NCBI GenBank assembly: GCA_030424715.1 | Contig: JAUHWH010000002.1 | Span: forward strand, 211,080-275,079 | Direction of reading: 5' to 3' | Source: Bdellovibrionia bacterium | GTDB taxonomy: Bacteria; Bdellovibrionota; Bdellovibrionia; Bdellovibrionales; JAGQZY01 | Length of the DNA: 64,000 bases | Shown: piece by piece, positions 32,686 to 42,102 of the stretch | Numbering within the stretch: position 1 is the stretch's first letter | Layout of the letters: each line of letters begins with the position of its first letter | Translations under genes and position numbers: made by a program | The notes under the pieces: model-generated | The model's database searches: none | What the model was told of the DNA's origin: nothing | The model's input: only the letters and a program-made list of their open reading frames with translations

Positions 32686-35094
32686 ATGGAAGCAACTCAA
32701 CAAACTACAAAAAGAACAAACAAAACCGCAGCACCACAGGAAAATCTCATGCGAGTCAGAAAGCGCGACGGTAGCCTTGAGCCTGTTGACGTCACAAAAA
32801 TTGTCAAACGAGTGACCGAGTGTTCAGAAGACCTGCGAGAGATCGATCCTCATCGCGTGGCGATCAAATCTATCAGTGGTCTCTACGACGGTGCCTCCAC
32901 CAAAGAGCTGGACAATCTCAGCATTCAAACCGCCGCGATGCTCATAGGTGAAGAGCCCCAGTACTCCCTATTGGCGAGCCGCTTGCTGGGAATCTACATC
33001 ACCGAAGAGGTCAAAAATCTTGGCGTCCATAGCTTTAGAGACTCCGTCGCTTATGGTGTTAAAAAAGGCCTGATCTCACAAAAAACACTGGATTTCGTCG
33101 ACGAACACGCTGAAACCCTCGAAGGCGCCATCAAACGACACCGCAACGAGAAGTTCCAGTACTTCGGCCTGCGTACCGTCTATGATCGCTACTTGTTGAA
33201 AGATCCACAGACGCGAGACGTTTTTGAATCGCCCCAGTACTTCTTCATGCGTGTGGCCTGTGGTTTGGCCCATTCAGCGGAAGAAGCCATCGAACTTTAT
33301 AAAATCACCTCAAACTTGGATTATTTGCCCAGTACCCCGACCCTGTTCAACTCGGGAACGGTTCACCCGCAAATGTCTTCTTGCTATTTGCTTGATTCTC
33401 CACAAGACGACTTGCGCTCCATCTATAGTAAATACCAAGACATAGCCATGCTCTCGAAATTCGCCGGGGGTATCGGGGTGGCTTTTCACCGCGTCCGCTC
33501 ACGAGGCTCTTTGATCAAAGGCACCAACGGTCACTCTAACGGAATCGTTCCTTGGTTAAAAACGCTGGATTCTTCTGTCGCCGCCGTTAATCAAGGTGGC
33601 AAACGCAAAGGTGCTTGCTGTGTTTATCTTGAAACATGGCATGCTGACATGGAGGAGTTCCTCGACCTGAGAGAAAACACTGGAGACGAAGCCAAAAGAA
33701 CCCACAACCTCAACCTGGCGAACTGGGTTCCAAATTTGTTTATGAAGCGAGTCAAGGAAGATGGTATGTGGTCCCTATTCGACCCCAAAGAAATTCCAGA
33801 ACTCACTGACTCTTATGGTGACGAATTCGAAAAAATCTTCACCCAAGCAGAAAAAGACAAGAGATTTGTAAAACAAATGAAGGCCCGTGACCTCTACTCT
33901 CGAATGATGAAGACTCTTGCCCAAACCGGTAACGGTTGGATGACTTTTAAAGATCACTCCAACATGAAGAGTAATCAAACCGCTAAAAAAGAAAACGTCA
34001 TTCACCTTTCAAACTTGTGCACTGAAATTTTAGAAGTCACGAGTAACGAAGAGACCGCCGTCTGTAACCTCGGCTCCGTCAACCTGTCTCACCACGTCAC
34101 CGAAAATGGTGTGAACTACCGCAAAATTCGCGAGACCGTGCAAACGGCCGTGAAGTTCTTAGATCGCGTGGTCGACATCAACTTCTACCCCATAGATCAG
34201 GCAAAAGGCTCCAATCACAAATGGCGCCCCGTGGGACTGGGAGCTATGGGACTACAGGATGTTTTCTTTCGACTGGGCCTCCCCTTTGACAGTGACGAAG
34301 CCCGCGAGATCTCCAGAAAGATACAAGAAGAGATCTATTATGCAGCGATCAAGGCTTCCTGCGAGTTGGCTAAGGAGCTTGGCGCCCATGAGAATTTCCA
34401 TGAAACCCGAGCCGCTGAGGGCCTATTGCAGTTTGATCTCTGGGGTGTGAAACCCGAGCGTGCCGAGCGCTGGCAAAAACTCAAAGCTGACATTAAAGAG
34501 CATGGCCTGCGCAACTCGCTGATTATTGCCATCGCTCCGACAGCGACTATTGCCAGTATCTCTGGCTGTTACGAAGCCATCGAGCCTCAAGTGTCAAACC
34601 TCTTTAAAAGAGAAACCTTGTCAGGGGAATTCTTGCAAATCAATCGCCACTTGGTGAAAGATTTAAAGAAGATTGGACTTTGGACTCAAGACGTTCGCGA
34701 CCAAATCAAAGCCAACGAAGGCTCGATCCAAAACATCACAGAAATCCCAGAAGTGCTGCGCAAGGTTTATCGCACAGCTTGGGAGTTACCGATGAAGAGT
34801 CTTATCGAAATGGCCGCAGAACGTGGGGCTTACATTGATCAGAGTCAATCGCTCAACCTCTTTATGGAGAGTCCGACCATCGGCAAGCTGTCCTCTATGT
34901 ATATGTACGCATGGGAAAAGGGCGTCAAAACGACTTACTACCTCAGAAGTCGTCCCGCCACTCGCATCAACAAAACAACAATTAGCAACAAGAGCAAAGA
35001 AGCACCAGCAGCAGCAGTAACGACTGAGTACACAGACGAAGAGGTCTTGGCCTGTTCTCTTGAAAACCCCGACGCCTGTGAAGCCTGTCAATAA
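32686..35094 (+). CDS. nrdA: Ribonucleoside-diphosphate reductase class I, alpha subunit
   Basis: The 802-residue large subunit reduces ribonucleoside diphosphates to deoxyribonucleotides in the cytoplasm. An N-terminal ATP cone (RVRKRDGSLEPVDVTKI) suggests overall activity control by dATP. Active-site residues are visible: MSSCYLLD (first redox Cys), HLSNLCTEI (Asn, thiyl Cys, Glu), AVCNLGSVNLS (second redox Cys), TTYYLRSRP (the two radical-transfer Tyr) and the C-terminal CEACQ pair that is re-reduced by thioredoxin or glutaredoxin. A basic or Thr-rich N-terminal extension of about 20 residues precedes the cone. nrdB follows after 23 bases. Confidence 0.97.
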   Translation: MEATQQTTKRTNKTAAPQENLMRVRKRDGSLEPVDVTKIVKRVTECSEDLREIDPHRVAIKSISGLYDGASTKELDNLSIQTAAMLIGEEPQYSLLASRLLGIYITEEVKNLGVHSFRDSVAYGVKKGLISQKTLDFVDEHAETLEGAIKRHRNEKFQYFGLRTVYDRYLLKDPQTRDVFESPQYFFMRVACGLAHSAEEAIELYKITSNLDYLPSTPTLFNSGTVHPQMSSCYLLDSPQDDLRSIYSKYQDIAMLSKFAGGIGVAFHRVRSRGSLIKGTNGHSNGIVPWLKTLDSSVAAVNQGGKRKGACCVYLETWHADMEEFLDLRENTGDEAKRTHNLNLANWVPNLFMKRVKEDGMWSLFDPKEIPELTDSYGDEFEKIFTQAEKDKRFVKQMKARDLYSRMMKTLAQTGNGWMTFKDHSNMKSNQTAKKENVIHLSNLCTEILEVTSNEETAVCNLGSVNLSHHVTENGVNYRKIRETVQTAVKFLDRVVDINFYPIDQAKGSNHKWRPVGLGAMGLQDVFFRLGLPFDSDEAREISRKIQEEIYYAAIKASCELAKELGAHENFHETRAAEGLLQFDLWGVKPERAERWQKLKADIKEHGLRNSLIIAIAPTATIASISGCYEAIEPQVSNLFKRETLSGEFLQINRHLVKDLKKIGLWTQDVRDQIKANEGSIQNITEIPEVLRKVYRTAWELPMKSLIEMAAERGAYIDQSQSLNLFMESPTIGKLSSMYMYAWEKGVKTTYYLRSRPATRINKTTISNKSKEAPAAAVTTEYTDEEVLACSLENPDACEACQ

Positions 35095-35117
35095 AACGCA
35101 ACAAAGGAGAAACAGCT

Positions 35118-36116
35118 ATGATACTCGATCCTGGTTTTGATTTAACGCTACGACCGATGAAATACCCTGTCTTTTACGAAATGTATAAAGACGCCATCAA
35201 GAACACTTGGACCGTTGACGAAGTCGACTTTTCGAAAGACTTGAGTGATCTCCAAAACAAGATGAGCCCCGCAGAAAGACATCTGATCGGCCGCTTGGTG
35301 GCCTTCTTCGCTACGGGAGATTCCATCGTTGGGAACAACCTTGTTCTGAACCTTTACAAACATGTTAACTCTCCGGAAGCCCGCCTGTATCTGTCGCGCC
35401 AGCTTTACGAAGAGGCCTTGCATGTCCAGTTTTACCTGACACTCCTTGATACCTATATCCCCGACCACGATGAACGAGCCGAGGCCTTCGCCGCCATCGA
35501 CAACATTCCGTCCATCAAAAAGAAAGCCGAGTTTTGCTTTAAGTGGATGGACTCGATCAACGAGCTCGACCGAATCGAGACCGTTGAAGATCGTCGCAAG
35601 TTCTTAATGAATATGATCTGTTTTGCCACTTGTATCGAAGGGCTTTTCTTTTTCGGTGCCTTTGCCTACGTCTATTACTTAAGATCAAAAGGCATGCTCG
35701 ATGGCTTGGCTAGCGGCACGAACTGGGTGTTCCGCGACGAGTCTTGCCATATCAACTTCGCCCTAGAAGTGGTTGAAACCGCTCGCAAAGAAGATCCTGA
35801 AATCTTCACCCCACAAATGAACGACATGATCACCCTGATGCTCGAAGAAGCTGTGGATTGCGAAATGGCTTTCGCCGAGGACGTCCTCGCCCAAGGAATT
35901 GCCGGTCTCTCCATGAAAGACATGCGCACCTACCTGGAGTTCGTGGCCGATCAACGACTTGAGGCCCTTAACATTCCTAAGCGTTTTAACTCAAAAAACC
36001 CCTTCTCTTTTATGGAGTTGCAGGATGTTCAAGAGTTGACCAACTTTTTTGAACGGAAAGTCTCGGCCTACCAAGTGGGCGTTTCTGGAGACGTGGCCTT
36101 CGACGAAAGTTTCTAA
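35118..36116 (+). CDS. nrdB: Ribonucleoside-diphosphate reductase class I, beta subunit
   Basis: The 332-residue small subunit holds the di-iron tyrosyl radical cofactor. Ligands and radical are visible: ATGDSIVGNN (Asp), LYEEALHVQFY (Glu-x2-His-x3-Tyr, where Tyr is the expected radical), CIEGLFFFG (Glu), and RDESCHINF (Glu and His). Presence of Tyr at the radical position argues against the Tyr-free Mn/Fe class Ic. AAAGGAG lies before the ATG. It is cotranscribed with nrdA and followed by a strong terminator. Confidence 0.97.
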   Translation: MILDPGFDLTLRPMKYPVFYEMYKDAIKNTWTVDEVDFSKDLSDLQNKMSPAERHLIGRLVAFFATGDSIVGNNLVLNLYKHVNSPEARLYLSRQLYEEALHVQFYLTLLDTYIPDHDERAEAFAAIDNIPSIKKKAEFCFKWMDSINELDRIETVEDRRKFLMNMICFATCIEGLFFFGAFAYVYYLRSKGMLDGLASGTNWVFRDESCHINFALEVVETARKEDPEIFTPQMNDMITLMLEEAVDCEMAFAEDVLAQGIAGLSMKDMRTYLEFVADQRLEALNIPKRFNSKNPFSFMELQDVQELTNFFERKVSAYQVGVSGDVAFDESF

Positions 36117-36150
36117 CCCCACTCGGTCTCCACCAAACGGCAAAATGGCA

Positions 36151-36182
36151 AAAAGAGCAGGCTCCGACCTGCTCTTTTTTTT
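36151..36182 (+). terminator. Strong intrinsic terminator of nrdAB
   Basis: AAAAGAGCAGG (36151-36161) pairs perfectly with CCTGCTCTTTT (36168-36178) around a six-base loop, and the T run continues to 36182. It lies 35 bases after the nrdB stop. Confidence 0.93.
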
Positions 36183-36258
36183 GACAGCCGGCTTAGCTCC
36201 CCCTTGACTCTTTTTCATCAGCCCACATATTGTCTAAGAACGTAAAGGAGCACGTCCC

Positions 36259-37137
36259 ATGAAAAGAGTGTTTTTGTTTTTGATTACAAATATTTTGGTA
36301 GTGATTTCACTGAATATCGTCTACGCCGTACTGGCTGGCGCAGGTTTGGTACCGACCGGTTATGCCGGAAGCCTCATATTTTTCTCTCTTTTGATTGGTA
36401 TGGGGGGATCCTTCATATCACTCCTGATTTCGAAATGGGCCGCAAAAAAAATGATGGGGGTACAGATTGTGGACACCCGAGGGGCTTATGCGCCACTGGT
36501 TAATAGAGTCCACACCTTGGCTCGTCAGGCCGGCCTCTCGAAAATGCCCGAGGTGGGTATTTATGACAGCCAAGAGGTCAATGCCTTCGCCACAGGACCC
36601 AGCAAGAGCAACTCCCTGGTCGCGGTCTCCAGCGGGCTTTTACAGCGTATGGACGACAATGAAGTCCATGGGGTTTTGGCCCACGAAGTGGCCCACATCG
36701 CCAATGGTGACATGGTCACAATGACCCTTGTACAGGGTATCGTTAACTCCTTCGCCTACATGGTGAGCTTTCTAATCACCAATGCCATCGCTAGTGCCAC
36801 CCGCGGCGACAGCAACCGAGGCATTGGAGACAATTGGTTTGTTCGCCATCTTATTTTCAACTTTGTCTATGGTATGGTTTCGTTTGCGGCCTACCCGATC
36901 GTGGCTGGCTTTAGCCGCTTCCGAGAATTCAAGGCCGATGCCGGTGGCGCTCGCCTGGCAGGAGCGCCGGTGATGATTGCCGCCCTCCAGGGTCTGCAAA
37001 ACAACACGGGCCGCATCGAAGCCAGTGAGCAGTCTTTTCAGTCCATGAAAATTTCGAACAAACAGTCGTTTGCGAGGTTCTTCTCGACCCATCCACCACT
37101 TGAAGACCGAATCAAGGCTCTGCAAAGCCAACGCTAA
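36259..37137 (+). CDS. htpX: Membrane zinc metalloprotease HtpX
   Basis: The 292-residue M48 peptidase has two N-terminal membrane segments (FLFLITNILVVISLNIVYAVL and SLIFFSLLIGMGGSFISLL), the zinc motif LAHEVAHIANGD near residue 141, a further hydrophobic region, and the third ligand Glu in FREFKADAGG near residue 222. It degrades misfolded inner-membrane proteins and cooperates with FtsH in other bacteria. Length and architecture are as expected. AAAGGAG lies before the ATG. It stands alone, following the nrdAB terminator and converging on folE2. Confidence 0.96.
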   Translation: MKRVFLFLITNILVVISLNIVYAVLAGAGLVPTGYAGSLIFFSLLIGMGGSFISLLISKWAAKKMMGVQIVDTRGAYAPLVNRVHTLARQAGLSKMPEVGIYDSQEVNAFATGPSKSNSLVAVSSGLLQRMDDNEVHGVLAHEVAHIANGDMVTMTLVQGIVNSFAYMVSFLITNAIASATRGDSNRGIGDNWFVRHLIFNFVYGMVSFAAYPIVAGFSRFREFKADAGGARLAGAPVMIAALQGLQNNTGRIEASEQSFQSMKISNKQSFARFFSTHPPLEDRIKALQSQR

Positions 37138-37208
37138 AGAGACCCAGCACATAGGTTGCTGGGAAAAACTCAAAACTAAAATGTGACAAGAAATGAATGA
37201 GAAAACGA

Positions 37209-37238
37209 AAAAAGGGCTCAAAAGGTTAGAGCCTTTTG
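37209..37238 (+). terminator. Probable terminator between htpX and folE2
   Basis: AAAAGGGCTC (about 37209-37219) pairs with GAGCCTTTT (37229-37237) with one bulge, and the 3' arm ends in a T run. It lies between the convergent stops. A second stem (CCCAGCA/TGCTGGG at 37142-37163) lies closer to htpX but has no T tract on this strand. Confidence 0.6.
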
Positions 37239-37257
37239 CCGTAGAAGCTCACCCCAT

Positions 37258-38166
37258 CTAAGACGAGACGATACTACCTACGGCATCGTGAGCGTGCAGG
37301 CTTTCATAATGATGGGTCTTCACTCGAAACTGCTTCACTGACTTGAAAGACTCAAGCGAGTTTTTAATAATCCGCAAAGCATCTTCAACAAACATAGCAT
37401 TTTCGCCATTCAGACGAGCAAACTCTTGCTCGTCTTCACGCTTAACGGCACTTTGAACCGGTGTCGAAAGGTCCTCCTCTATGCGGTCGATAAATGGAAT
37501 GACCTGCACGACGTCATCGTCAGTGGCATCATTCAATGATAGCGAGACATCCGCCCGACTTCTTTGACTGTGCGGGGTCGCGATGCGACTCTTGCCTAGC
37601 CATAAATGGACCTTTTCAAAAGTGATATTGTCGTCGCAGAATTCCTTTGAAAACTCTTGTTGATACAGCTGACGAGCGAGGGCCGCCGAGCAGGGACAAG
37701 TGCTTGAGTAAAAAAGAGAGAATTTCACGTCGATGTTGAACTTACCGTTCACCAGTTCGGCTTCGATCTCAACCGGATACTCTTTCCAGCCCTTGTTGTC
37801 ACTGAGAAGAGCTTTTCTCTTATGGAGCTCTTGCCAGCGCAACACCAAACGAGCCGCCGTTGCCAAACCGGCTTGGGAATCGACAAAGTCTTGCAAAAGA
37901 GTTTTAATGCCTTGCAAGCTCACACGCTGATGCTCGAGACCTTTTTGCAACGACATATAAAGTCGGGACATGTGAATGCCTTTGGCATCTTCTTTTGCCA
38001 GATTCACAAAGACATCGGCATTACAAAGCACTTGGGCGCCGTGGCTGAGCACGATTGGCAATGATATTTTTTCCATACCCACCCACTCAAGAGCGCCCAT
38101 CAGATCAGGCATCTCGCTGGTGGCTATATCGGGCATTGATTTCTTGTGACTTGGGTCCATAAGCAT
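37258..38166 (-). CDS. folE2: GTP cyclohydrolase FolE2 (type IB)
   Basis: This protein of about 302 residues matches FolE2/COG1469. VGMEKISLPIVL comes near the N-terminus, NADVFVNLAKEDAKGIHMSR carries the KGIHMSR block, then SLFYSSTCPCSAALARQL with the conserved Cys-Pro-Cys, and HAHDAVGS closes the protein. It converts GTP to dihydroneopterin triphosphate for folate or queuosine, without strict need for zinc. The open frame runs to 38319, but the first 50 residues look non-coding and cross a terminator hairpin; I start at ATG 38166 (38160 is also possible). No FolE type IA is in the window. It converges on htpX. Confidence 0.9.
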   Translation of the reverse strand: MLMDPSHKKSMPDIATSEMPDLMGALEWVGMEKISLPIVLSHGAQVLCNADVFVNLAKEDAKGIHMSRLYMSLQKGLEHQRVSLQGIKTLLQDFVDSQAGLATAARLVLRWQELHKRKALLSDNKGWKEYPVEIEAELVNGKFNIDVKFSLFYSSTCPCSAALARQLYQQEFSKEFCDDNITFEKVHLWLGKSRIATPHSQRSRADVSLSLNDATDDDVVQVIPFIDRIEEDLSTPVQSAVKREDEQEFARLNGENAMFVEDALRIIKNSLESFKSVKQFRVKTHHYESLHAHDAVGSIVSS

Positions 38167-38491
38167 AAGGACGGTTGTATCAGATTCTAATTGAAAAACA
38201 ATCAATAGAGATCCTGGATAGCGGCAATATGAAAAAATTATATCACGCATCAAGTTTCTGAATTTACTCATAAAAAAAGGAAGTGTTTGCACACTTCCTT
38301 TAAAAAACTCTAGCAACAAAAACCATCGTTATTGAGTTGGCTTAGTCAGTATGCCTACGTCTTAGCGCTTCAATCAAGGGAAACAAAAATCGACATTGCA
38401 TATTAGGACCCCCAACCAGGGCGCCTGACTATGGTCTAGAGCCGGAGTTTAAAGTCCCCTTACGCAAAGTGTTTGATATACTTAAGCTTCT
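38167..38491. other. Gene-free stretch between folE2 and an outer-membrane protein gene
   Basis: These 325 bases separate divergent genes and contain a perfect minus-strand terminator at 38272-38301. The part from about 38302 to 38480 on the minus strand could encode a short RNA ending there; it contains several small inverted repeats (for example GGGGAC near 38456 with GTCC near 38406). The plus strand ends in an AT-rich segment that may hold the promoter for the 38492 gene. No riboswitch consensus was recognised. Confidence 0.5.
38272..38301 (-). terminator. Strong minus-strand terminator upstream of folE2
   Basis: An 11-base-pair perfect stem (AAAGGAAGTGT with ACACTTCCTTT) encloses a four-base loop, and seven T follow on the minus strand. 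It lies about 105 bases before the folE2 start on the same strand, so it must end an upstream RNA or attenuate folE2. Confidence 0.85.
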
Positions 38492-39052
38492 ATGAAAAAT
38501 CGCGGAACTTCACTTTTTATTATCTTACTCTGCTCTGTCATTTTCACGACACCGAGCCTAGCGCAAGAAGACAAAACCACAGCCCAGGCTTCAAACCCCA
38601 ATGGGTATTTCGACCTAGGAGTGAAAACCGGCTCGCTCCTCCCTTACGATATCGAGGGCGTGCGAGACCTTATCGCCATCTGGGGGATAAAAATGGGTCA
38701 CAACCTCAGTCAGTCCCTGTCCGTGGAATACGATCTCGATATGGCCAATGCCAAAGGCGTGACTTATTTTTTGGGCTATATCAGTCTACGCCATGACTTT
38801 GTGGTGGGAGACGTCTTGCCCTTGTTCTTCACCCTGGGTTTGGATGCCCACTATTTCAAACGGCGCGACAGCTATGGCGAGATCACCGGCCGACGAACCG
38901 AATATGACTATCGCTTTACTTCTGGGTGGCATATGGGCTTTGGCACTGAGACCGTCGTCTACGGAAATATTTTATTTCGAACCGATTTTCGAATGGGAAT
39001 GAGCCCGGGACGGCAACTCATCGTTTCCATTGCCGGCGTCTATCGTTTTTAA
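38492..39052 (+). CDS. Probable outer-membrane beta-barrel protein
   Basis: The 186-residue protein has a signal peptide (MKNRGTSLFIILLCSVIF, cleaved near LAQED). The mature part alternates in short amphipathic strands (GYFDLGVKTGSLLPYD, TYFLGYISLRHDFVVG, LFFTLGLDAHYFKRR) and ends in VYRF, a typical beta-barrel C-terminus. It would form a barrel of about eight strands. It is followed at once by an OmpA-family protein gene, so the two outer-membrane proteins are probably cotranscribed. No specific family is recognised. Confidence 0.75.
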   Translation: MKNRGTSLFIILLCSVIFTTPSLAQEDKTTAQASNPNGYFDLGVKTGSLLPYDIEGVRDLIAIWGIKMGHNLSQSLSVEYDLDMANAKGVTYFLGYISLRHDFVVGDVLPLFFTLGLDAHYFKRRDSYGEITGRRTEYDYRFTSGWHMGFGTETVVYGNILFRTDFRMGMSPGRQLIVSIAGVYRF

Positions 39053-39082
39053 TTGGAGATTCAACATATGGGGACCATCCAC

Positions 39083-40420
39083 ATGATAAAAAATAGTACT
39101 CTTCTAGTTCTGCTCTGCTTTTTTACCTCGCTGGCCCATGCCAACGTGGTCGGGATTGATGCGCAAAACTTCAACCCGACAAGTAATGGCTTGGACTTTG
39201 TCACCGTGCAGTCTTCCGAGACTTTGGAACCCGGAATCATGAACCTTGGCCTTTTCTTTAACTACGCCATTAACACGCTCCCCAATTATGAAAATACAAC
39301 AACTCAGACCCGAGACATTCCTAAAGACGAACTGGTGTCAATGGATGTGAGCATTGGATTGGGACTGACAAAAAACTGGGACATTGGCTTCACGGTTCCG
39401 CAAGTTCTTTGGCAAGACGTCGATGAAACCTCCACAGTGTTCCGTGGTCAATTTGAAAATACGGGGGTCACGGAATACCGCCTCAACTCGAAGTATCGTT
39501 TTTTTGGAGACTCCCGAGGAGGACTGGCCACAATCCTATCGATGAACTGGTTTGTTTTAGAAAACTACCCCTTCACCGGCTCAGACCCTGGCCCCACTTT
39601 TAATATTGAGTTGGCCTACGATTTCACCCTCGGTGACTTCAACCTAGGGACCAACATTGGTTTCCGCCTGCGTGACCAAGGCACTCCCATTGCGGGCATA
39701 CCCGTTGAGCCCTACCCCAATGAATTTTTGTTCTCATTCGCAGGGAGTTATCTCGTCAGTAGTATTAATACGAAGATCATTGCCGAAATCTTTAGCTCTC
39801 TTCCGACAGAGACGGTTCAGTTCACTAGCGATCGCGAGTTGTCCTCCGCAGAGTTTTTGGTAGGAGCTAAATGGAATGTCAGCGACAGCGTGGCCGTCCA
39901 CCTCGGAGGAGGCACAGAACTCTACCAAGGCGCGGCTTCCCCCGATTGGCGTGTCTACACCGGGGTCAATTGGGCGATTGGCCCCTTCTTTGGGAAGCAG
40001 TACGAGGCTGAGCCGTCCATTGCATTTATCGATGACATGGATTTCAACCTCAATCCCGATGGCTCAGAATCTTTTATCGCTAAAGATGTACTCTTTGAGT
40101 TTAACAGCAGTCGAGTCACCAGTGATTTTAGGGCCACGCTAAAAAAATTAGCTCTCTATCTTCTCAAGGGAGATGGGTTTCAAACTCTCGTTATCACGGG
40201 ACACACCGATTCCATCGGAAGCATTGCCTACAACGATAAGCTCAGCTTAAAAAGAGCTCAATCGGTCCGACAAGAATTAATCAATGTGTTACCTGTTGAT
40301 GAGAGACAAAAAGTGCGGGCCATCGGTCTTGGCGAGCGAGAGCCCATCGCCGACAACGGGAATTACCAGGGGCGGGCATTGAATCGTCGGGTGGAGTTTG
40401 ACATCGTTCGGAAGATGTAA
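39083..40420 (+). CDS. Outer-membrane protein with C-terminal OmpA domain
   Basis: The protein has about 445 residues, with a signal peptide (MIKNSTLLVLLCFFTSLAHA). An N-terminal beta-barrel region of about 280 residues is followed by an OmpA-like peptidoglycan-binding domain: DVLFEFNSSRV, VITGHTDSIGS, NDKLSLKRAQSVRQ and ALNRRVEFDI are its standard blocks. The Asp and Arg that bind diaminopimelate are present (HTDS, LNRR). It should link outer membrane and cell wall. ATG 39083 is chosen after GGGGA; ATG 39068 after GGAG is equally possible. It lies 30 bases from the preceding barrel gene. Confidence 0.9.
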   Translation: MIKNSTLLVLLCFFTSLAHANVVGIDAQNFNPTSNGLDFVTVQSSETLEPGIMNLGLFFNYAINTLPNYENTTTQTRDIPKDELVSMDVSIGLGLTKNWDIGFTVPQVLWQDVDETSTVFRGQFENTGVTEYRLNSKYRFFGDSRGGLATILSMNWFVLENYPFTGSDPGPTFNIELAYDFTLGDFNLGTNIGFRLRDQGTPIAGIPVEPYPNEFLFSFAGSYLVSSINTKIIAEIFSSLPTETVQFTSDRELSSAEFLVGAKWNVSDSVAVHLGGGTELYQGAASPDWRVYTGVNWAIGPFFGKQYEAEPSIAFIDDMDFNLNPDGSESFIAKDVLFEFNSSRVTSDFRATLKKLALYLLKGDGFQTLVITGHTDSIGSIAYNDKLSLKRAQSVRQELINVLPVDERQKVRAIGLGEREPIADNGNYQGRALNRRVEFDIVRKM

Positions 40421-40459
40421 GCTTTGGCCCTGCGCAATGGCAGGGCGCTAAATCTTTAA

Positions 40460-41881
40460 CTATTTAAGGCAGAAGCGAATTTCCACTTCACTACCCAGGG
40501 TTGAGGGTCGGACGTAAGAGTTTTTTGAATCAACCGTATAGTTGGTTCGCCGACCATCAACAAATACCTGCATATTAAATCGACCATCAATCGTGGCCAC
40601 TTGATTCAAACTGATATTGTTGCCGGGACGGTCATAAATCGGGAACTGAGTGTGGGTGCCTACAGACTCATTGGTGATCTCGGCAAGCTCACCCACCAAG
40701 CGGTTGGCCGTGGTTTGCAAACCTAAAAAGTCTTGTGACGCGAGATCAATCATCACGCCTTGGCGACCGGCATTGGCCACAACTTCAGTATAACCTTTTC
40801 CGACACTGGCCTGCGGGTGCGCATATCCGGGGATGGCGGCTTGTCCTGTGTAGACCAAGGCTCCCAAAGCAAAGGGGCGGCTACCGGCGAAGCGAACAGC
40901 CTCGGTATAAGCGCGCGCTGTTGTGATGCCATTGCAATACCATCTCTTCATCTCTTCTTCGTCCGAAGGGTGAGAGTAGTAATGTCCATTCACTTGATAA
41001 GGGCTTGATGCTCGCGGGCTATCAAAAGGAGTACAAGCATCATTCTCGTCAGACATAAACAAAACAACCCAAGCATTGTCACGAGGCACAGAAGCCCGTT
41101 GTAAAGCGTCGGTGAAATTGCGAAGACCAAGCTCATCAGCTCCAGAGTGTGGCCCCGCCAATGGCCATGAGGCATAAAGATTGTTTAGATATTCAATACT
41201 GGAACGGTTGCGCTTTGCCATGGAGATAGGACTCTCACGCATGGTTTCTCGCAGCTTACTCAGCAACTGTTCGCGCTTCGAGTTGATTTCGCTGGTTTGA
41301 TTAATAGTAATGGTAAAAGGCTCACTGCCATGGCGATAAAAAATGGAGGGGCTTACAGCGGGGGCACCAGAGCCGACACCAGCATAGGGGCCACTGGGGG
41401 CGTGACCAACGATAACGGAAATACGCACGGGAACCTGTTGCACGAGATCGCGAATAAAACCATCAGCAAGAGCACGTCCCACCGCGACTCGTTCATCATC
41501 AAAAGAACGGGAAGAATCGACCACCAACCAAACATCAACACCCTTGATAGGGTTACGGCGAGTGTCAGTGCAAGTGTTTGAGAAACAATTACCCTCTCGA
41601 CTTACAGAACATTGTGGGGGATTCCAATCCAAGGGGGGGACGTCATCTGTCAAACCGTCATCACCGCGATCGCAGAAAAGATCACTGCTGTTATCGCAAC
41701 GAACAATATCACCGCTGTCGGATTGGTCAAAGGGATCATCGACATTGTCGGGTGCTGGGGCAGTCTGCCCGGGGGTTCCTTTTGAAGCTTCAAAACTGGC
41801 TTTATTACAAGCCATTTGATTCACGATCAGTGTCGCAAATATAAGGACTAAAGCCTTTGAAAGCATGGATTGGGATTTCAT
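40460..41881 (-). CDS. Lipoprotein with von Willebrand A domain
   Basis: This 473-residue protein has a lipoprotein signal with lipobox NQMAC. An acidic, Cys-containing linker (about residues 30-100) follows, then a VWA domain from about residue 113: VDVWLVVDSSRSFDDER has the MIDAS motif DxSxS, and FMSDENDAC is near the second acidic metal position. Several Cys in the linker and domain suggest disulfides. VWA lipoproteins bind proteins or sugars at the cell surface through the metal site. It converges on the OmpA-family gene, 40 bases between stops. Related large VWA proteins occur as families in predatory bacteria. Confidence 0.88.
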   Translation of the reverse strand: MKSQSMLSKALVLIFATLIVNQMACNKASFEASKGTPGQTAPAPDNVDDPFDQSDSGDIVRCDNSSDLFCDRGDDGLTDDVPPLDWNPPQCSVSREGNCFSNTCTDTRRNPIKGVDVWLVVDSSRSFDDERVAVGRALADGFIRDLVQQVPVRISVIVGHAPSGPYAGVGSGAPAVSPSIFYRHGSEPFTITINQTSEINSKREQLLSKLRETMRESPISMAKRNRSSIEYLNNLYASWPLAGPHSGADELGLRNFTDALQRASVPRDNAWVVLFMSDENDACTPFDSPRASSPYQVNGHYYSHPSDEEEMKRWYCNGITTARAYTEAVRFAGSRPFALGALVYTGQAAIPGYAHPQASVGKGYTEVVANAGRQGVMIDLASQDFLGLQTTANRLVGELAEITNESVGTHTQFPIYDRPGNNISLNQVATIDGRFNMQVFVDGRRTNYTVDSKNSYVRPSTLGSEVEIRFCLK

Positions 41882-42102
41882 TTCTTCCTCCTAAAATTCA
41901 TACCTTCAGTGGTTGCAAGAAAAGGCCCAGCTCAAAAATGCGCTAAACATCTGTAATCACTAGCTTTTGAAAAGCGGGCGGACGACAAAGTGCCAATCTT
42001 CGGCTATGTAAGTGTTACCGACTGCAAAAATTGTCACAAAGAAGATAGATTTTTCACCCAGACAAAGCTAAGAATCTAGAGGCATAGCGGAGTGTTCATA
42101 TA

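Noticed and set aside
36772-37221. 149-codon frame antisense to htpX
   Set aside because: It lies opposite clear HtpX motifs and has no family pattern.
37258-38319. FolE2 start at 38319
   Set aside because: The additional 51 codons cross a perfect terminator hairpin and show no FolE2 similarity.
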